Of a stretch of DNA of 64,000 bases, positions 12,635 through 20,444 are shown one piece after another. The notes under the pieces are model-generated. The model had not been told where the DNA came from. It ran no database searches and saw only the letters and a list, made by a program, of their open reading frames with translations. Position numbers and translations under genes: made by a program. The first letter of the stretch is position 1; each line of letters opens with the position of its first letter. This DNA comes from Bacillus sp. REN16 (GTDB lineage Bacteria > Bacillota > Bacilli > Bacillales > Bacillaceae_L): positions 186,001-250,000 of the forward strand of contig NZ_JAJFZK010000006.1 in the NCBI RefSeq assembly GCF_020731355.1, written 5' to 3'.

Positions 12635-13761
12635 AACAATTAATCGTCCTGCTGATGATAGCATTCGTATTATTGATTTTAACAGGATGCTGGGATGAAC
12701 ACGAAATTGGTGAAGTGAATTACGTCACAACAATAGGAATTGACTATAAAGATGAAAAATATATAATGTATGTTCAATTACTTGATTTTTCCAATGTAGC
12801 TAAAACGGAAGGTGGCAAATCGGGACAACCCGTGCCATTATATATAGGCACTGGTTCAGGTCGTACTATTAATGATGCTATCTTCGATTTATATCGAACA
12901 TCCCAACAAACTATGAACTGGTCACATATAGGAGCAATTATCTATTCAGAGTCTGTTTTGGAAAAAGGTATAAAAAAAGTGGAGGAATCCTTAAAGAAAA
13001 ATGGAGAATTTCGTTATACACCATGGATGTTCGGAACAAAAGAGTCAATTGAAAAAATACTTAGCTCAACTGGCTTTTTTCAACTGCCACCATTAAACAC
13101 GATCTTGTATAAGCCAACAGATACATATTATCAATATTCTTATATAAAACCGATGCGTTTGCATAAATTTATTTCGATTTATAATGAACCAGGAGGAACA
13201 GCTTTGCTGCCTTCTATTTCTATTAACGAAACAGATTGGAAGGAATCTGTTACAGAACCAAAAACTAAAAGCACCTTAAAAATAAATGGTGCTTTTCCTG
13301 TAAGTGAAGGAAAGTATAAAGAATGGTTGTCATATGAAGAGCTTACTGGTCTCAGATGGACGCAAAAAAACATTAAAAATACACCAGTAGATATTATTGA
13401 AGATAATAAAATTAAGGGTGTTGTAAGAATAACGTCACCTTCTGTAAAAATAAATGTAGTTAGGGATGGAGAAAAATTCCATTTCAACATACATGTTGAT
13501 GCAAAAGGAACATTAACAGATTTGGAAGAACACCTTTCCTCAAAAAAAATAGAAGAATTGGTAACAAAACAGATTGAAGCAGAAATAAGGTCCACTTATC
13601 AAAATGGAATTGATAAGGAAATTGACGTATATAATCTAAAAAATATACTTTTCCATGATAGGGTTAAACCACAACAATTAAAAAATTATACATTATCTAC
13701 TAATTCTATAAAAAATGTTACAGTAAATTTCCTCTTAGAAAACAGGGGTTTATATGATTGA
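12631..13761 (+). CDS. gerXC: Germinant receptor C subunit (Ger(x)C lipoprotein)
   Basis: Lipid-anchored outer-leaflet subunit of the receptor, 376 residues. It has a type II signal peptide with lipobox LTGC and lipidated Cys at residue 20, followed directly by WDEHEIGEVNYVTTIGIDY, the start typical of the Ger(x)C family. The family region PWMFGTKESIEKIL is also seen. It is coupled to gerXA by an ATGA overlap. No clear terminator lies immediately downstream. Base use is AT-rich compared with the hut and nad genes nearby, in keeping with transfer, though no count was made. Confidence 0.93.
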   Translation: MKQLIVLLMIAFVLLILTGCWDEHEIGEVNYVTTIGIDYKDEKYIMYVQLLDFSNVAKTEGGKSGQPVPLYIGTGSGRTINDAIFDLYRTSQQTMNWSHIGAIIYSESVLEKGIKKVEESLKKNGEFRYTPWMFGTKESIEKILSSTGFFQLPPLNTILYKPTDTYYQYSYIKPMRLHKFISIYNEPGGTALLPSISINETDWKESVTEPKTKSTLKINGAFPVSEGKYKEWLSYEELTGLRWTQKNIKNTPVDIIEDNKIKGVVRITSPSVKINVVRDGEKFHFNIHVDAKGTLTDLEEHLSSKKIEELVTKQIEAEIRSTYQNGIDKEIDVYNLKNILFHDRVKPQQLKNYTLSTNSIKNVTVNFLLENRGLYD

Positions 13762-14176
13762 AACTGGAGTTAGATAAACTTAGTTGCTAATTCAAATAAT
13801 TTATTTATAAATATTTAAAACAGTAAGACAAGGAGAATAAATTACTAAACAATGAAAAAGATTAAAATAAAAATGTCTGAGAGGTTAATTCAAAACTTTT
13901 GTTAAAACCGTTTTAATTTATCTATTCTCCTTCATAATATCCATGAAGGGAAATATTACTCCGAGTTACAATTGTTTAGTAGTCATATTGAGAAACTAAA
14001 GGAAGAAATGCTTCTATGTGAAAATCCTGAACTTTAAAGAATTATTAAGGAGAAAATCACCTTTATAAACAACATAATTAAACATTTAGATAGAGAAACA
14101 ATATAAAAAATCTCTCTTATCTTGGACTGCCCCTCAATAACAAATGGGGGTGCTTTTTTATGCCAAAATCCTCTCT

Positions 14177-14206
14177 CACATATTCTGGAATATTTTCCAC
14201 ATACTA
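14177..14206 (+). promoter_or_regulatory. Possible sigma-G/F promoter before a truncated ORF
   Basis: CACATA (14177-14182) and an exact CATACTA (14200-14206) are 17 bases apart, matching the forespore sigma-G pattern. A ribosome site and ATG follow at 14229-14242. Confidence 0.45.
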
Positions 14207-14239
14207 AGACTACTAGTTCATTACATAGTGGAGGTTCAT

Positions 14240-14305
14240 ATGTGGAAAAGGAAACAGGATAACAAGAAAAAAAACATTCCAAGGGGACATCCACTTTTTC
14301 CATGA
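14240..14305 (+). pseudogene. Truncated start of a possible forespore gene
   Basis: ATG at 14240 follows gtggagg by six bases and reads MWKRKQDNKKKNIPRGHPLFP before TGA. The stop lies at the junction with the 481-bp terminal repeat, so the original gene probably continued and was cut when the repeat was joined. The peptide is not recognised. The sigma-G-like site upstream suggests a forespore product. Confidence 0.4.
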
Positions 14306-14307
14306 AA

Positions 14308-14691
14308 TTGGAACAACTAAGGGATTTATATGATCGAAATGACTTAGCAATGATATTGATCGGAATGCCTGGAATTGAGAAAAGATTAGCTCGATATCCT
14401 CAACTTTATTCCAGAATTGGATTTGCCCATGAGTTTGATAAACTCAGTAAAGATGAAGCTCATCATATTTTGGAGTATAAATGGGAAGAGTTAGGACTTT
14501 CTATAAAACTTGAAGATTTTTCTGATTACGAAGCAATAACTAGTATTATTAAGATTACTGGAGGAAACTTCAGGCTTATACAAAGACTCTTCACCCAGAT
14601 TGAAAGGATACTTGAAATTAATAATCTTGAAACCATTACAACAGAAGTTGTTGAAGCTGCACGAGACAGTTTAGTTATCGGAATCAAGTAA
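14308..14691 (+). pseudogene. Duplicated 3' end of the Tn552-like ATPase gene
   Basis: Encodes the last 127 or so residues of the p271-like ATPase, from LEQLRDLYDRND to VIGIK, identical to the complete copy. It lacks the Walker A and B motifs. An ATG at 14302 happens to be in frame but has no ribosome site at a workable distance and belongs to the unrelated flanking sequence. It is best read as a passenger of the terminal duplication, not a gene. Confidence 0.93.
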
Positions 14692-14788
14692 TTATTAAAA
14701 TCTATCTTTTACATGAAGATAGATTTTTATATTTCATCTCGTGCAAAATAGTATTTAAAATATGCGCAAAATACCGTTCAAAGTGACA
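14308..14788 (-). repeat. Right 481-bp terminal inverted repeat of the Tn552-like element
   Basis: Reverse-complement copy of 6866-7346 with the same length and about two substitutions. It ends with TGACA, the inverse of TGTCA. It carries the duplicated end of the ATPase gene and its terminator. Confidence 0.96.
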
Positions 14789-14795
14789 GTCTACT
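14789..14795 (+). repeat. 7-bp target duplication GTCTACT (right copy)
   Basis: Direct repeat of 6859-6865, immediately outside the right TGACA end. Confidence 0.92.
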
Positions 14796-14802
14796 ACACT
14801 TG

Positions 14803-14828
14803 TATCAATAGAGTACACTCTATTGATA
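14803..14828. promoter_or_regulatory. 26-bp dyad upstream of tnpA: candidate res subsite
   Basis: Arms tatcaatagagt (14803-14814) and actctattgata (14817-14828) are perfect 12-base inverted repeats around AC. The size and symmetry fit a serine-resolvase crossover or operator site. It lies eight bases from the nested insertion and about 50 bases before tnpA. An AT-rich tatataat follows at 14826-14833. Confidence 0.6.
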
Positions 14829-14875
14829 TATAATTGAACTAAGAAATTGAAAATACAGAAATGGGATGATACTGA

Positions 14876-17842
14876 ATGAAAATTGCGAGAGGTAGAGAAT
14901 TACTTACACCAGAACAGAGAAAGGCTTTTATGCAAATCCCTGAAGATGAATGGATACTGGGGACCTACTTCACTTTTTCCAAACGGGATTTAGAAATAGT
15001 TAATAAGCGAAGGAGGGATGAAAACCGTTTAGGATTTGCCGTTCAATTAGCTGTTCTGCGGTATCCCGGTTGGCCATACACTCATATCAAAAGCATCCCA
15101 GATTCAGTCTTACAATATATATCGAAACAGATCGGTGCCAGTCCATCCTCGCTTAGTCATTATCCTCAAAGGGAAAATACACTTTGGGATCATTTGAAAG
15201 AAATTCGAAGTGAATACGACCTTGTAACTTTTACCCTGAGAGAATATCGAATGACATTTAAGCATCTTCATCAATTAGCTTTGGAAAATGGTGATGCCAT
15301 TCACCTACTGCATGAATGCATAGATTTTCTAAGAAAATACAAAACCATACTACCTGCTATCACTACACTTGAAAGAATGGTGTGGGAAGCAAGAGCAATG
15401 GCTGAAAAGAAGCTATTTAATACGGTTAGTCAGTCTCTAACAAAGGAGCAAAAAGAAAAACTTGAAATGATCATAACTTCGCAGCATCCATCCGAATCCA
15501 ATAAAACAATATTGGGTTGGTTAAAGGAACCACCGGGTCATCCTTCACCCGAAACATTTCTAAAAGTAATAGAACGGCTGGAATACATACGGGAAATAGA
15601 ATTGGAGACGGTAAAAATTAGTCATTTGCATCGCAATCGCCTGTTACAGCTATCTCGTTTAGGTTCAAGATATGAGCCTTATGCATTCCGTGACTTTCAG
15701 GAAAATAAACGCTACTCAATATTAACCGTTTATTTATTAAATCTTACTCAGGAGTTAACGGATAAAGCTTTTGAAATTCATGACAGACAAATACTCAGTC
15801 TGTTATCAAAAGGCCGTAAGACTCAAGAGGAAATTCAGAAACAAAACGGTAAAAAGCTGAATGAGAAAGTTATACACTTTACGAACATTGGACAAGCTTT
15901 AATCAAAGCAAAACAGGAGAAATTAGACGTTTTTGAGGTTTTAGAATCCGTTATCGAATCGAATTCTTTTGTCTCTTCAGTCGAAGAAGCTCAGGAGCTT
16001 GCACGTCCTGCCGACTATGATTATTTAGACTTACTACAAAAACGGTTTTATTCACTAAGAAAATATACGCCAACGCTATTAAGAGTATTGGAATTCCATT
16101 CCACAAAGGCAAATGAGCCACTTTTAAAGGCTGTTGAGATTATCCGAGGAATGAACGAATCCGGAAAACGAAAAGTGCCTAATGACTCACCTGTGGATTT
16201 TATTTCAAAACGATGGAAAAAGCATTTATACGAGGATGATGGTACAACAATAAATCGTCATTACTATGAAATGGCTGTTTTATCAGAACTTCGGGAGCAT
16301 GTTCGGGCGGGAGATGTTTCCATTATTGGTAGCAGACAATATAGAGATTTTGAGGAATATTTGTTTTCGGAAGATACATGGAACCAAACGAGGGAGAATA
16401 CGAGATTATCAGTTAGTTTATCATTCGAGGATTATATAACGGAGAGAACCAGCAGCCTTAATGAAAGGTTAAAATGGTTAGTTTCCAATTCCAACAAGTT
16501 GGATGGAGTTTCTCTTGAAAAAGGAAAACTGTCACTTGCACGCTTAGAAAAAGATGTTCCAGAAGAGGCAAAAAAGTTTAGTGCAAGCCTTTATCAGATG
16601 CTACCAAGAATAAAATTAACTGATTTACTCATGGATGTGGCTCATATAACAGGATTTCATGAGCAATTCACTCATGCTTCCAATAATCGAAAACCAGATA
16701 AGGAAGAAACAATCATTATCATGGCTGCTCTTTTAGGAATGGGAATGAATATTGGCTTGAGCAAGATGGCCGAAGCCACACCTGGACTTACATATAAGCA
16801 ATTAGCCAATGTATCTCAATGGCGCATGTATGAAGATGCAATGAATAAAGCCCAAGCCATTTTAGTAAACTTCCATCATAAATTACAGTTGTCCTCCTAT
16901 TGGGGTGACGGTACAACATCCTCGTCAGATGGTATGAGAATGCAGCTAGGTGTTTCATCACTGCATGCAGATGCAAACCCTCATTACGGGACTGGAAAAG
17001 GAGCAACTATCTATCGTTTTACTAGTGATCAATTTTCTTCTTACTACACAAAGATTATTCATACAAATTCAAGAGATGCGATTCATGTTTTAGATGGATT
17101 GTTGCACCATGAGACGGATCTAAATATAGAAGAGCATTATACAGACACAGCTGGTTACACAGACCAAATATTCGGGCTGACTCATTTATTAGGATTTAAA
17201 TTTGCTCCTAGAATAAGAGATTTATCAGACTCAAAATTATTTATAATAGATAAAGCAAGTGAATATCCAAAATTAGAAGCCATTTTACGTGGACAAATAA
17301 ATACAAAGGTCATTAAAGAAAATTATGAGGATGTTTTGCGATTAGCTCATTCTATAAGAGAAGGAACAGTTTCAGCATCCCTTATTATGGGAAAACTAGG
17401 TTCCTATTCAAGACAAAACAGCTTGGCTACGGCCTTACGTGAGATGGGCCGAATAGAAAAAACGATCTTTATTTTGAATTATATATCGGATGAATCATTA
17501 AGAAGAAAAATACAAAAAGGATTGAATAAAGGCGAAGCCATGAATGGATTAGCAAGAGCTATTTTCTTTGGAAAGCGAGGTGAGCTTAGGGAACGAACCA
17601 TACAGCATCAATTGCAAAGGGCCAGTGCTCTAAACATAATCATCAATGCCATCAGTATTTGGAATACTTTACATCTAACAAAAGCAGTTGAATATCAAAA
17701 ACGGTCTGGTCGTTTTAATGAAGAATTATTGCACCATATGTCGCCTCTAGGTTGGGAACATATTAATTTACTAGGGGAATATCATTTTAATTTGGAGAAA
17801 GTGGTCTCGTTAGATTCTTTAAGACCATTGAAACTTTCTTAA
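14876..17842 (+). CDS. tnpA: Tn3-family transposase, Tn1546 type
   Basis: Replicative transposase that acts on the 38-bp ends. The protein is 988 residues, the length known for Tn1546 ORF1, and its sequence is recognisably that type throughout (MKIARGRELLTPEQR at the N-terminus, NSLRPLKLS-like C-terminus). The catalytic residues fit the family: Asp678 in WGDGTTSSSDG, an Asp near 757 in YTDTAGYTD, and Glu887 in LNKGEAMN. No interruption is seen. Its promoter/res region has been separated from tnpR by the nested element. The right inverted repeat begins 36 bases after the stop. Confidence 0.97.
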   Translation: MKIARGRELLTPEQRKAFMQIPEDEWILGTYFTFSKRDLEIVNKRRRDENRLGFAVQLAVLRYPGWPYTHIKSIPDSVLQYISKQIGASPSSLSHYPQRENTLWDHLKEIRSEYDLVTFTLREYRMTFKHLHQLALENGDAIHLLHECIDFLRKYKTILPAITTLERMVWEARAMAEKKLFNTVSQSLTKEQKEKLEMIITSQHPSESNKTILGWLKEPPGHPSPETFLKVIERLEYIREIELETVKISHLHRNRLLQLSRLGSRYEPYAFRDFQENKRYSILTVYLLNLTQELTDKAFEIHDRQILSLLSKGRKTQEEIQKQNGKKLNEKVIHFTNIGQALIKAKQEKLDVFEVLESVIESNSFVSSVEEAQELARPADYDYLDLLQKRFYSLRKYTPTLLRVLEFHSTKANEPLLKAVEIIRGMNESGKRKVPNDSPVDFISKRWKKHLYEDDGTTINRHYYEMAVLSELREHVRAGDVSIIGSRQYRDFEEYLFSEDTWNQTRENTRLSVSLSFEDYITERTSSLNERLKWLVSNSNKLDGVSLEKGKLSLARLEKDVPEEAKKFSASLYQMLPRIKLTDLLMDVAHITGFHEQFTHASNNRKPDKEETIIIMAALLGMGMNIGLSKMAEATPGLTYKQLANVSQWRMYEDAMNKAQAILVNFHHKLQLSSYWGDGTTSSSDGMRMQLGVSSLHADANPHYGTGKGATIYRFTSDQFSSYYTKIIHTNSRDAIHVLDGLLHHETDLNIEEHYTDTAGYTDQIFGLTHLLGFKFAPRIRDLSDSKLFIIDKASEYPKLEAILRGQINTKVIKENYEDVLRLAHSIREGTVSASLIMGKLGSYSRQNSLATALREMGRIEKTIFILNYISDESLRRKIQKGLNKGEAMNGLARAIFFGKRGELRERTIQHQLQRASALNIIINAISIWNTLHLTKAVEYQKRSGRFNEELLHHMSPLGWEHINLLGEYHFNLEKVVSLDSLRPLKLS

Positions 17843-17878
17843 CGTTGTAAAAAATGGGGGAATCGTCCCGAAAATGTG

Positions 17879-17916
17879 CTTAGCGTTGTAAATCCGCATT
17901 TTCCTGACGGTACCCC
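17879..17916 (-). repeat. Right 38-bp terminal inverted repeat of Tn1546-type element
   Basis: Read on the minus strand it begins GGGGTACCGTCAGG and ends ACGCTAAG, matching 5125-5162 at 36 of 38 positions. It is followed directly by the TGATT duplication. Confidence 0.96.
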
Positions 17917-17921
17917 TGATT
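17917..17921 (+). repeat. Target-site duplication TGATT (right copy)
   Basis: Direct repeat of 5120-5124 next to the right inverted repeat. Confidence 0.95.
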
Positions 17922-18517
17922 GAAATTCAAAAACATGGTAAAGCAGACATCCCAATTAACTCCCAAGTGGATATGAGCGGTTGGGAACTTACAAAGGCTC
18001 TTCGACTATTTCGCAAATCAAATCCAGCGTTAATTGAATGGTTACATTCAAACATTATCTACTATGAAGATAATATTTTGCTCACAAAAATGAAGCAACT
18101 AGAGAAAACTGTTTTTTCCCCCATTCCATGCATGTACCATTATGTGAAATGGCAAAGGGAAACTTTAAAAACATTCAAGAAAAAAAAGCACAAATAAAAA
18201 CATATATAAATGTTCTACGTCCGTTATTAATGGCTAAATCTATTGAAAAACACAACAAAATAACAAGCCTTGACTTGAAGGAACTAATAAGTAATCTTTT
18301 AACAAGGGATGAACTTAAAAAAAGTATAGAAGAATTAATCAAAATGAAGTCTTCCGGCCGAAATATCACCAATCAAATAGTAGAGTTAAACCAATTTATC
18401 GAAAAAGAAATTAACCATTTGGAACAATATATAACCCAGCTAGAATCCGACAACCTAGATCCAACACGCAAGTTAGACCAACTTTTTAGAGAAACATTAA
18501 CAGACGCATGGAAATAG
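17922..18517 (+). pseudogene. ycgL: YcgL-like nucleotidyltransferase, 3' fragment with a frameshift
   Basis: Continues the gene interrupted at 5124. Joining codon ATT (5122-5124) to GAA at 17922 gives KRDVIEIQKHGKADIPI, then DMSGWELTKALRLFRKSNP, without a break. A second lesion lies further on. At about 18147 gtgaaatggcaaag lacks one A, so the frame stops at 18197, while the true C-terminus (MAKGNFKNIQ... to RETLTDAWK, stop 18515-18517) is in another frame. Corrected, the whole gene would encode about 261 residues. The second lesion may be decay after the transposon insertion or a sequencing error. The ATG at 17967 has no suitable ribosome site. Confidence 0.88.
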
Positions 18518-18528
18518 AGCCCATTTTT

Positions 18529-18684
18529 CTATGCGATCTTTTTATCCGAATCTTCCTCGATTTTCTTTAGATGAGCATGTTTTACGTCCCAATAATAGAC
18601 CCTAGGAAGTCCCCAATGCAGCCAATATTCATGAACCAGCGTAACGCCAACAAATAAAATCATTTGAACTTCAAGTTGCTTCAA
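18529..18684 (-). CDS. Small conserved-looking protein, 51 aa
   Basis: TTG at 18684 is preceded by aagggggcga, giving a 51-residue product that begins KQLEVQMILFVGVTLVHEYW with one hydrophobic segment (about 8-24), then a basic/acidic tail ending EEDSDKKIA. Convergent with ycgL, whose stop is 12 bases away. Not recognised. The strong ribosome site and protein-like composition support expression. Confidence 0.55.
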   Translation of the reverse strand: MKQLEVQMILFVGVTLVHEYWLHWGLPRVYYWDVKHAHLKKIEEDSDKKIA

Positions 18685-18749
18685 TTATATCGCCCCCTTA
18701 AAAAGAGTATACGGGCACTCACAGTTGTCCAATAACCAAAATTAATACG

Positions 18750-18784
18750 AAAAAAACCCGTTCCAATGCATTTCAGGAACAGGT
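18750..18784 (-). terminator. Terminator of the 43-aa protein gene
   Basis: On the minus strand acctgttcc and ggaacgggt pair across an 11-base loop and are followed by ttttttcg. Confidence 0.8.
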
Positions 18785-18822
18785 CAAATATGTACCGGTA
18801 CGATAATTCGAGATTTCAATTG

Positions 18823-18954
18823 TTATTTGTTTTTACGATTTTCGCGAGCAGCTTTTTTCCTTGCCTTTTTACTCATCCCTTGCTCTGCGCCAAATTCCGT
18901 GTCCATACTATTTGCTCCTGTTTGAGGTTGGTTATTTTTATTTTTGTTTGCCAT
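18823..18954 (-). CDS. Small basic protein, 43 aa
   Basis: ATG at 18954 follows gaaaggagga. The product starts MANKNKNNQPQTGANS, has a central DTEFGAE and ends SKKARKKAARENRKNK. Asn/Gln-rich N-terminus plus a TEF-containing block recalls gamma-type small acid-soluble spore proteins, but the C-terminus is much more basic and the resemblance is weak. A terminator follows. Hypothetical; possibly spore-associated. Confidence 0.6.
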   Translation of the reverse strand: MANKNKNNQPQTGANSMDTEFGAEQGMSKKARKKAARENRKNK

Positions 18955-19146
18955 TAGTCATTCCTCCTTTCATTATTTTGATAAAATTGCGCTGTTTTGC
19001 ATGTATCTTATTTCCTATATTTTACAGCGTCATGTATATCATGTATGAATAACTGAAAAATATACAAATTTCGACAAAAAGCTGATTCTAGCGTATTTTT
19101 TTAGTAAAATAATCTAGATACAGCAAAAAGAAGGGATTTTGAAATC

Positions 19147-20262
19147 ATGACAACATATCTTGTAATTGGGGCTGGTATTCTAGGTGCATCAACTGCATAC
19201 CATCTTGCTAAAGCTGGTGTTGAGGTTACAATTGTTGATCGCAAAGATCCAGGTCAAGCAACTGATGCTGCAGCAGGTATTGTCTGTCCTTGGCTTTCCC
19301 AGCGGCGAAATAAAGCATGGTACAATTTAGCAAAATTAGGGGCAAAATACTACGCAACTTTAATTAAAGAGCTCGAAGCAGTGGGTGAGACTAATACTGG
19401 CTATAAAAAAGTAGGAGCAATTTGTCTTCATTCCGATGAAAATAAACTTGATAAAATGGAGGAACGAGCACATTTACGCCGTGCAGATGCACCAGAAATT
19501 GGTGAAATTACACGCCTGACTACGGGAGAAACAACAGAAATCTTTCCACCATTATCTGAAGAGTTTTTATCTGTACATATTGGTGGTGCTGCTAGAGTAA
19601 ACGGACGCGAGCTCCGAAATGCTTTGATTCGAGCAGCCAACCTGCATGGTGCACAAGAACGAATAGGAAGTGCCACTTTGGTAAAAGAGGGCGGCAAACT
19701 AATTGGTGTAAAAATAGAGGATAAAATTTTACGAGCAGATAAAATCCTTGTGACAGCCGGTGTTTGGGCAAATGAACTCCTTTTGCCTTTAGAAGTTGAT
19801 TTTCAGGTGTCCTCACAAAAAGCCCAAATTGTTCATCTAGGGCTTGAAGATGCCAACACAGATAGTTGGCCAGTTGTGATGCCACCAAATGATCAGTACA
19901 TTTTAGCCTTTGACGATGGACGAGTGGTCGCAGGTGCTACACATGAAAATGAAAAAGGAATGGATGCAAGAGTAACCGCGGGAGGTCTACATGAAGTTCT
20001 TAATAAAGCTCTAAGTATTGCTCCCGGGTTATCGGAAGGAACTGTAATAGAAACAAGGGTTGGTTTTCGCCCATTTACACCGGACTTTTTACCGGTGATA
20101 GGCGTGATTCCTGGGTATGATAACCTCTACGTCGCAAATGGACTTGGTGCATCAGGTCTAACAGTTGGCCCTTTTTTAGGTGGCGAATTAGCGAAGCTTG
20201 CTATGGGAAATGAACTCGATATCGATGTAGATCTATATGACATTAACAGTGCCATTAAGTAA
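19147..20262 (+). CDS. FAD-dependent oxidoreductase, DAO family
   Basis: Predicted D-amino-acid/glycine oxidase-like flavoenzyme of 371 residues. The N-terminal dinucleotide-binding fold is VIGAGILGASTAYHLAKAGVEVTIVDR (GxGxxG at 8-13). The C-terminal FAD block is GFRPFTPDFLPVIG plus GLGASGLTVGP. Similar proteins in Bacillus (YurR group) have no firmly known substrate. ATG at 19147 follows aaagaaggga. It stands alone between a sporulation-type small gene and the MoxR cluster, with its own terminator. Confidence 0.88.
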   Translation: MTTYLVIGAGILGASTAYHLAKAGVEVTIVDRKDPGQATDAAAGIVCPWLSQRRNKAWYNLAKLGAKYYATLIKELEAVGETNTGYKKVGAICLHSDENKLDKMEERAHLRRADAPEIGEITRLTTGETTEIFPPLSEEFLSVHIGGAARVNGRELRNALIRAANLHGAQERIGSATLVKEGGKLIGVKIEDKILRADKILVTAGVWANELLLPLEVDFQVSSQKAQIVHLGLEDANTDSWPVVMPPNDQYILAFDDGRVVAGATHENEKGMDARVTAGGLHEVLNKALSIAPGLSEGTVIETRVGFRPFTPDFLPVIGVIPGYDNLYVANGLGASGLTVGPFLGGELAKLAMGNELDIDVDLYDINSAIK

Positions 20263-20285
20263 GATGCATAATATAACATTGTTAT

Positions 20286-20320
20286 AGTCTGATTCTTATT
20301 ACTTGGATCAGGCTTTTTCA
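20286..20320 (+). terminator. Terminator of the DAO-family gene
   Basis: agtctgattc and ggatcaggct pair across a nine-base loop followed by ttttt. Confidence 0.75.
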
Positions 20321-20444
20321 ATTTCACTATATATGCAAATTAGAAATTATTTCTAAATTAATAAAGAAAATTTTCCAGAATAATGTTAAAATAGGCGATA
20401 TTGGAATCCGATTTTATATAACAAAGTAACAGGGGGATGGCAGG

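Larger units (their letters stand above)
13762..14307 (+). other. Cargo end region with gene remnants
   Basis: About 545 bases between gerXC and the right terminal repeat. One frame (about 13909-14035) reads HEGKYYSELQLF then SSHIEKLKEEMLLCENPEL, stops at TAA, then continues as KEKITFINNIIKHLDRE to another stop. This looks like a decayed small coiled-coil gene. A weak hairpin with gcccc/ggggtgc and a T-run at about 14129-14159 may be a terminator. The last 70 bases hold a promoter-like site and the start of a truncated ORF, listed separately. Confidence 0.45.
6866..14788. mobile_element. Tn552-like transposon with a gerX germination operon as cargo
   Basis: A 7,923-bp element with TGTCA at both ends in inverted orientation, flanked by GTCTACT duplications. 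It encodes a 482-residue DDE transposase, a 269-residue AAA ATPase (Tn552 has p480 and p271) and its own serine resolvase. Cargo is a complete gerXB-XA-XC operon. At each end two TATTTTGC motifs lie exactly 23 bases apart (6881 and 6904), as expected for tandem transposase-binding sites. The terminal inverted repeats are 481 bp long, far beyond the roughly 0.1 kb of Tn552. It sits in the res region of the outer transposon; Tn552 and Tn5053/Tn402 relatives are known to prefer such sites. Confidence 0.92.
5125..17916. mobile_element. Tn1546-type (Tn3 family) transposon carrying a nested transposon
   Basis: A 12,792-bp element bounded by 38-bp inverted repeats starting GGGGTA and ending TAAG, flanked by TGATT duplications, interrupting the ycgL gene. 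It encodes a 988-residue Tn3-family transposase, a 191-residue serine resolvase and an AraC-type regulator. These transposase and resolvase lengths, and the sequences as I recall them, match Tn1546, the family that carries vanA in enterococci. Without the 7,923-bp insertion and its 7-bp duplication the element would be about 4.86 kb. No vancomycin-resistance genes are present. Both transposition genes look intact, so mobility is plausible. Confidence 0.96.

Noticed and set aside
14302..14691. 129-residue ORF starting MKLEQLRDLYDRND as an independent ATPase-related gene
   Set aside because: It is an exact copy of the end of the p271-like gene, lacks Walker motifs, and its ATG comes from flanking DNA with no ribosome site.
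6866..14788. Simple composite transposon made of two complete flanking elements
   Set aside because: The right copy is only 481 bp and has no transposition genes; the single pair of GTCTACT duplications fits one unit moving as a whole.
17967..18197. A separate small gene starting MDMSGWELTKAL
   Set aside because: It is the middle of the interrupted ycgL gene; no ribosome site precedes it.
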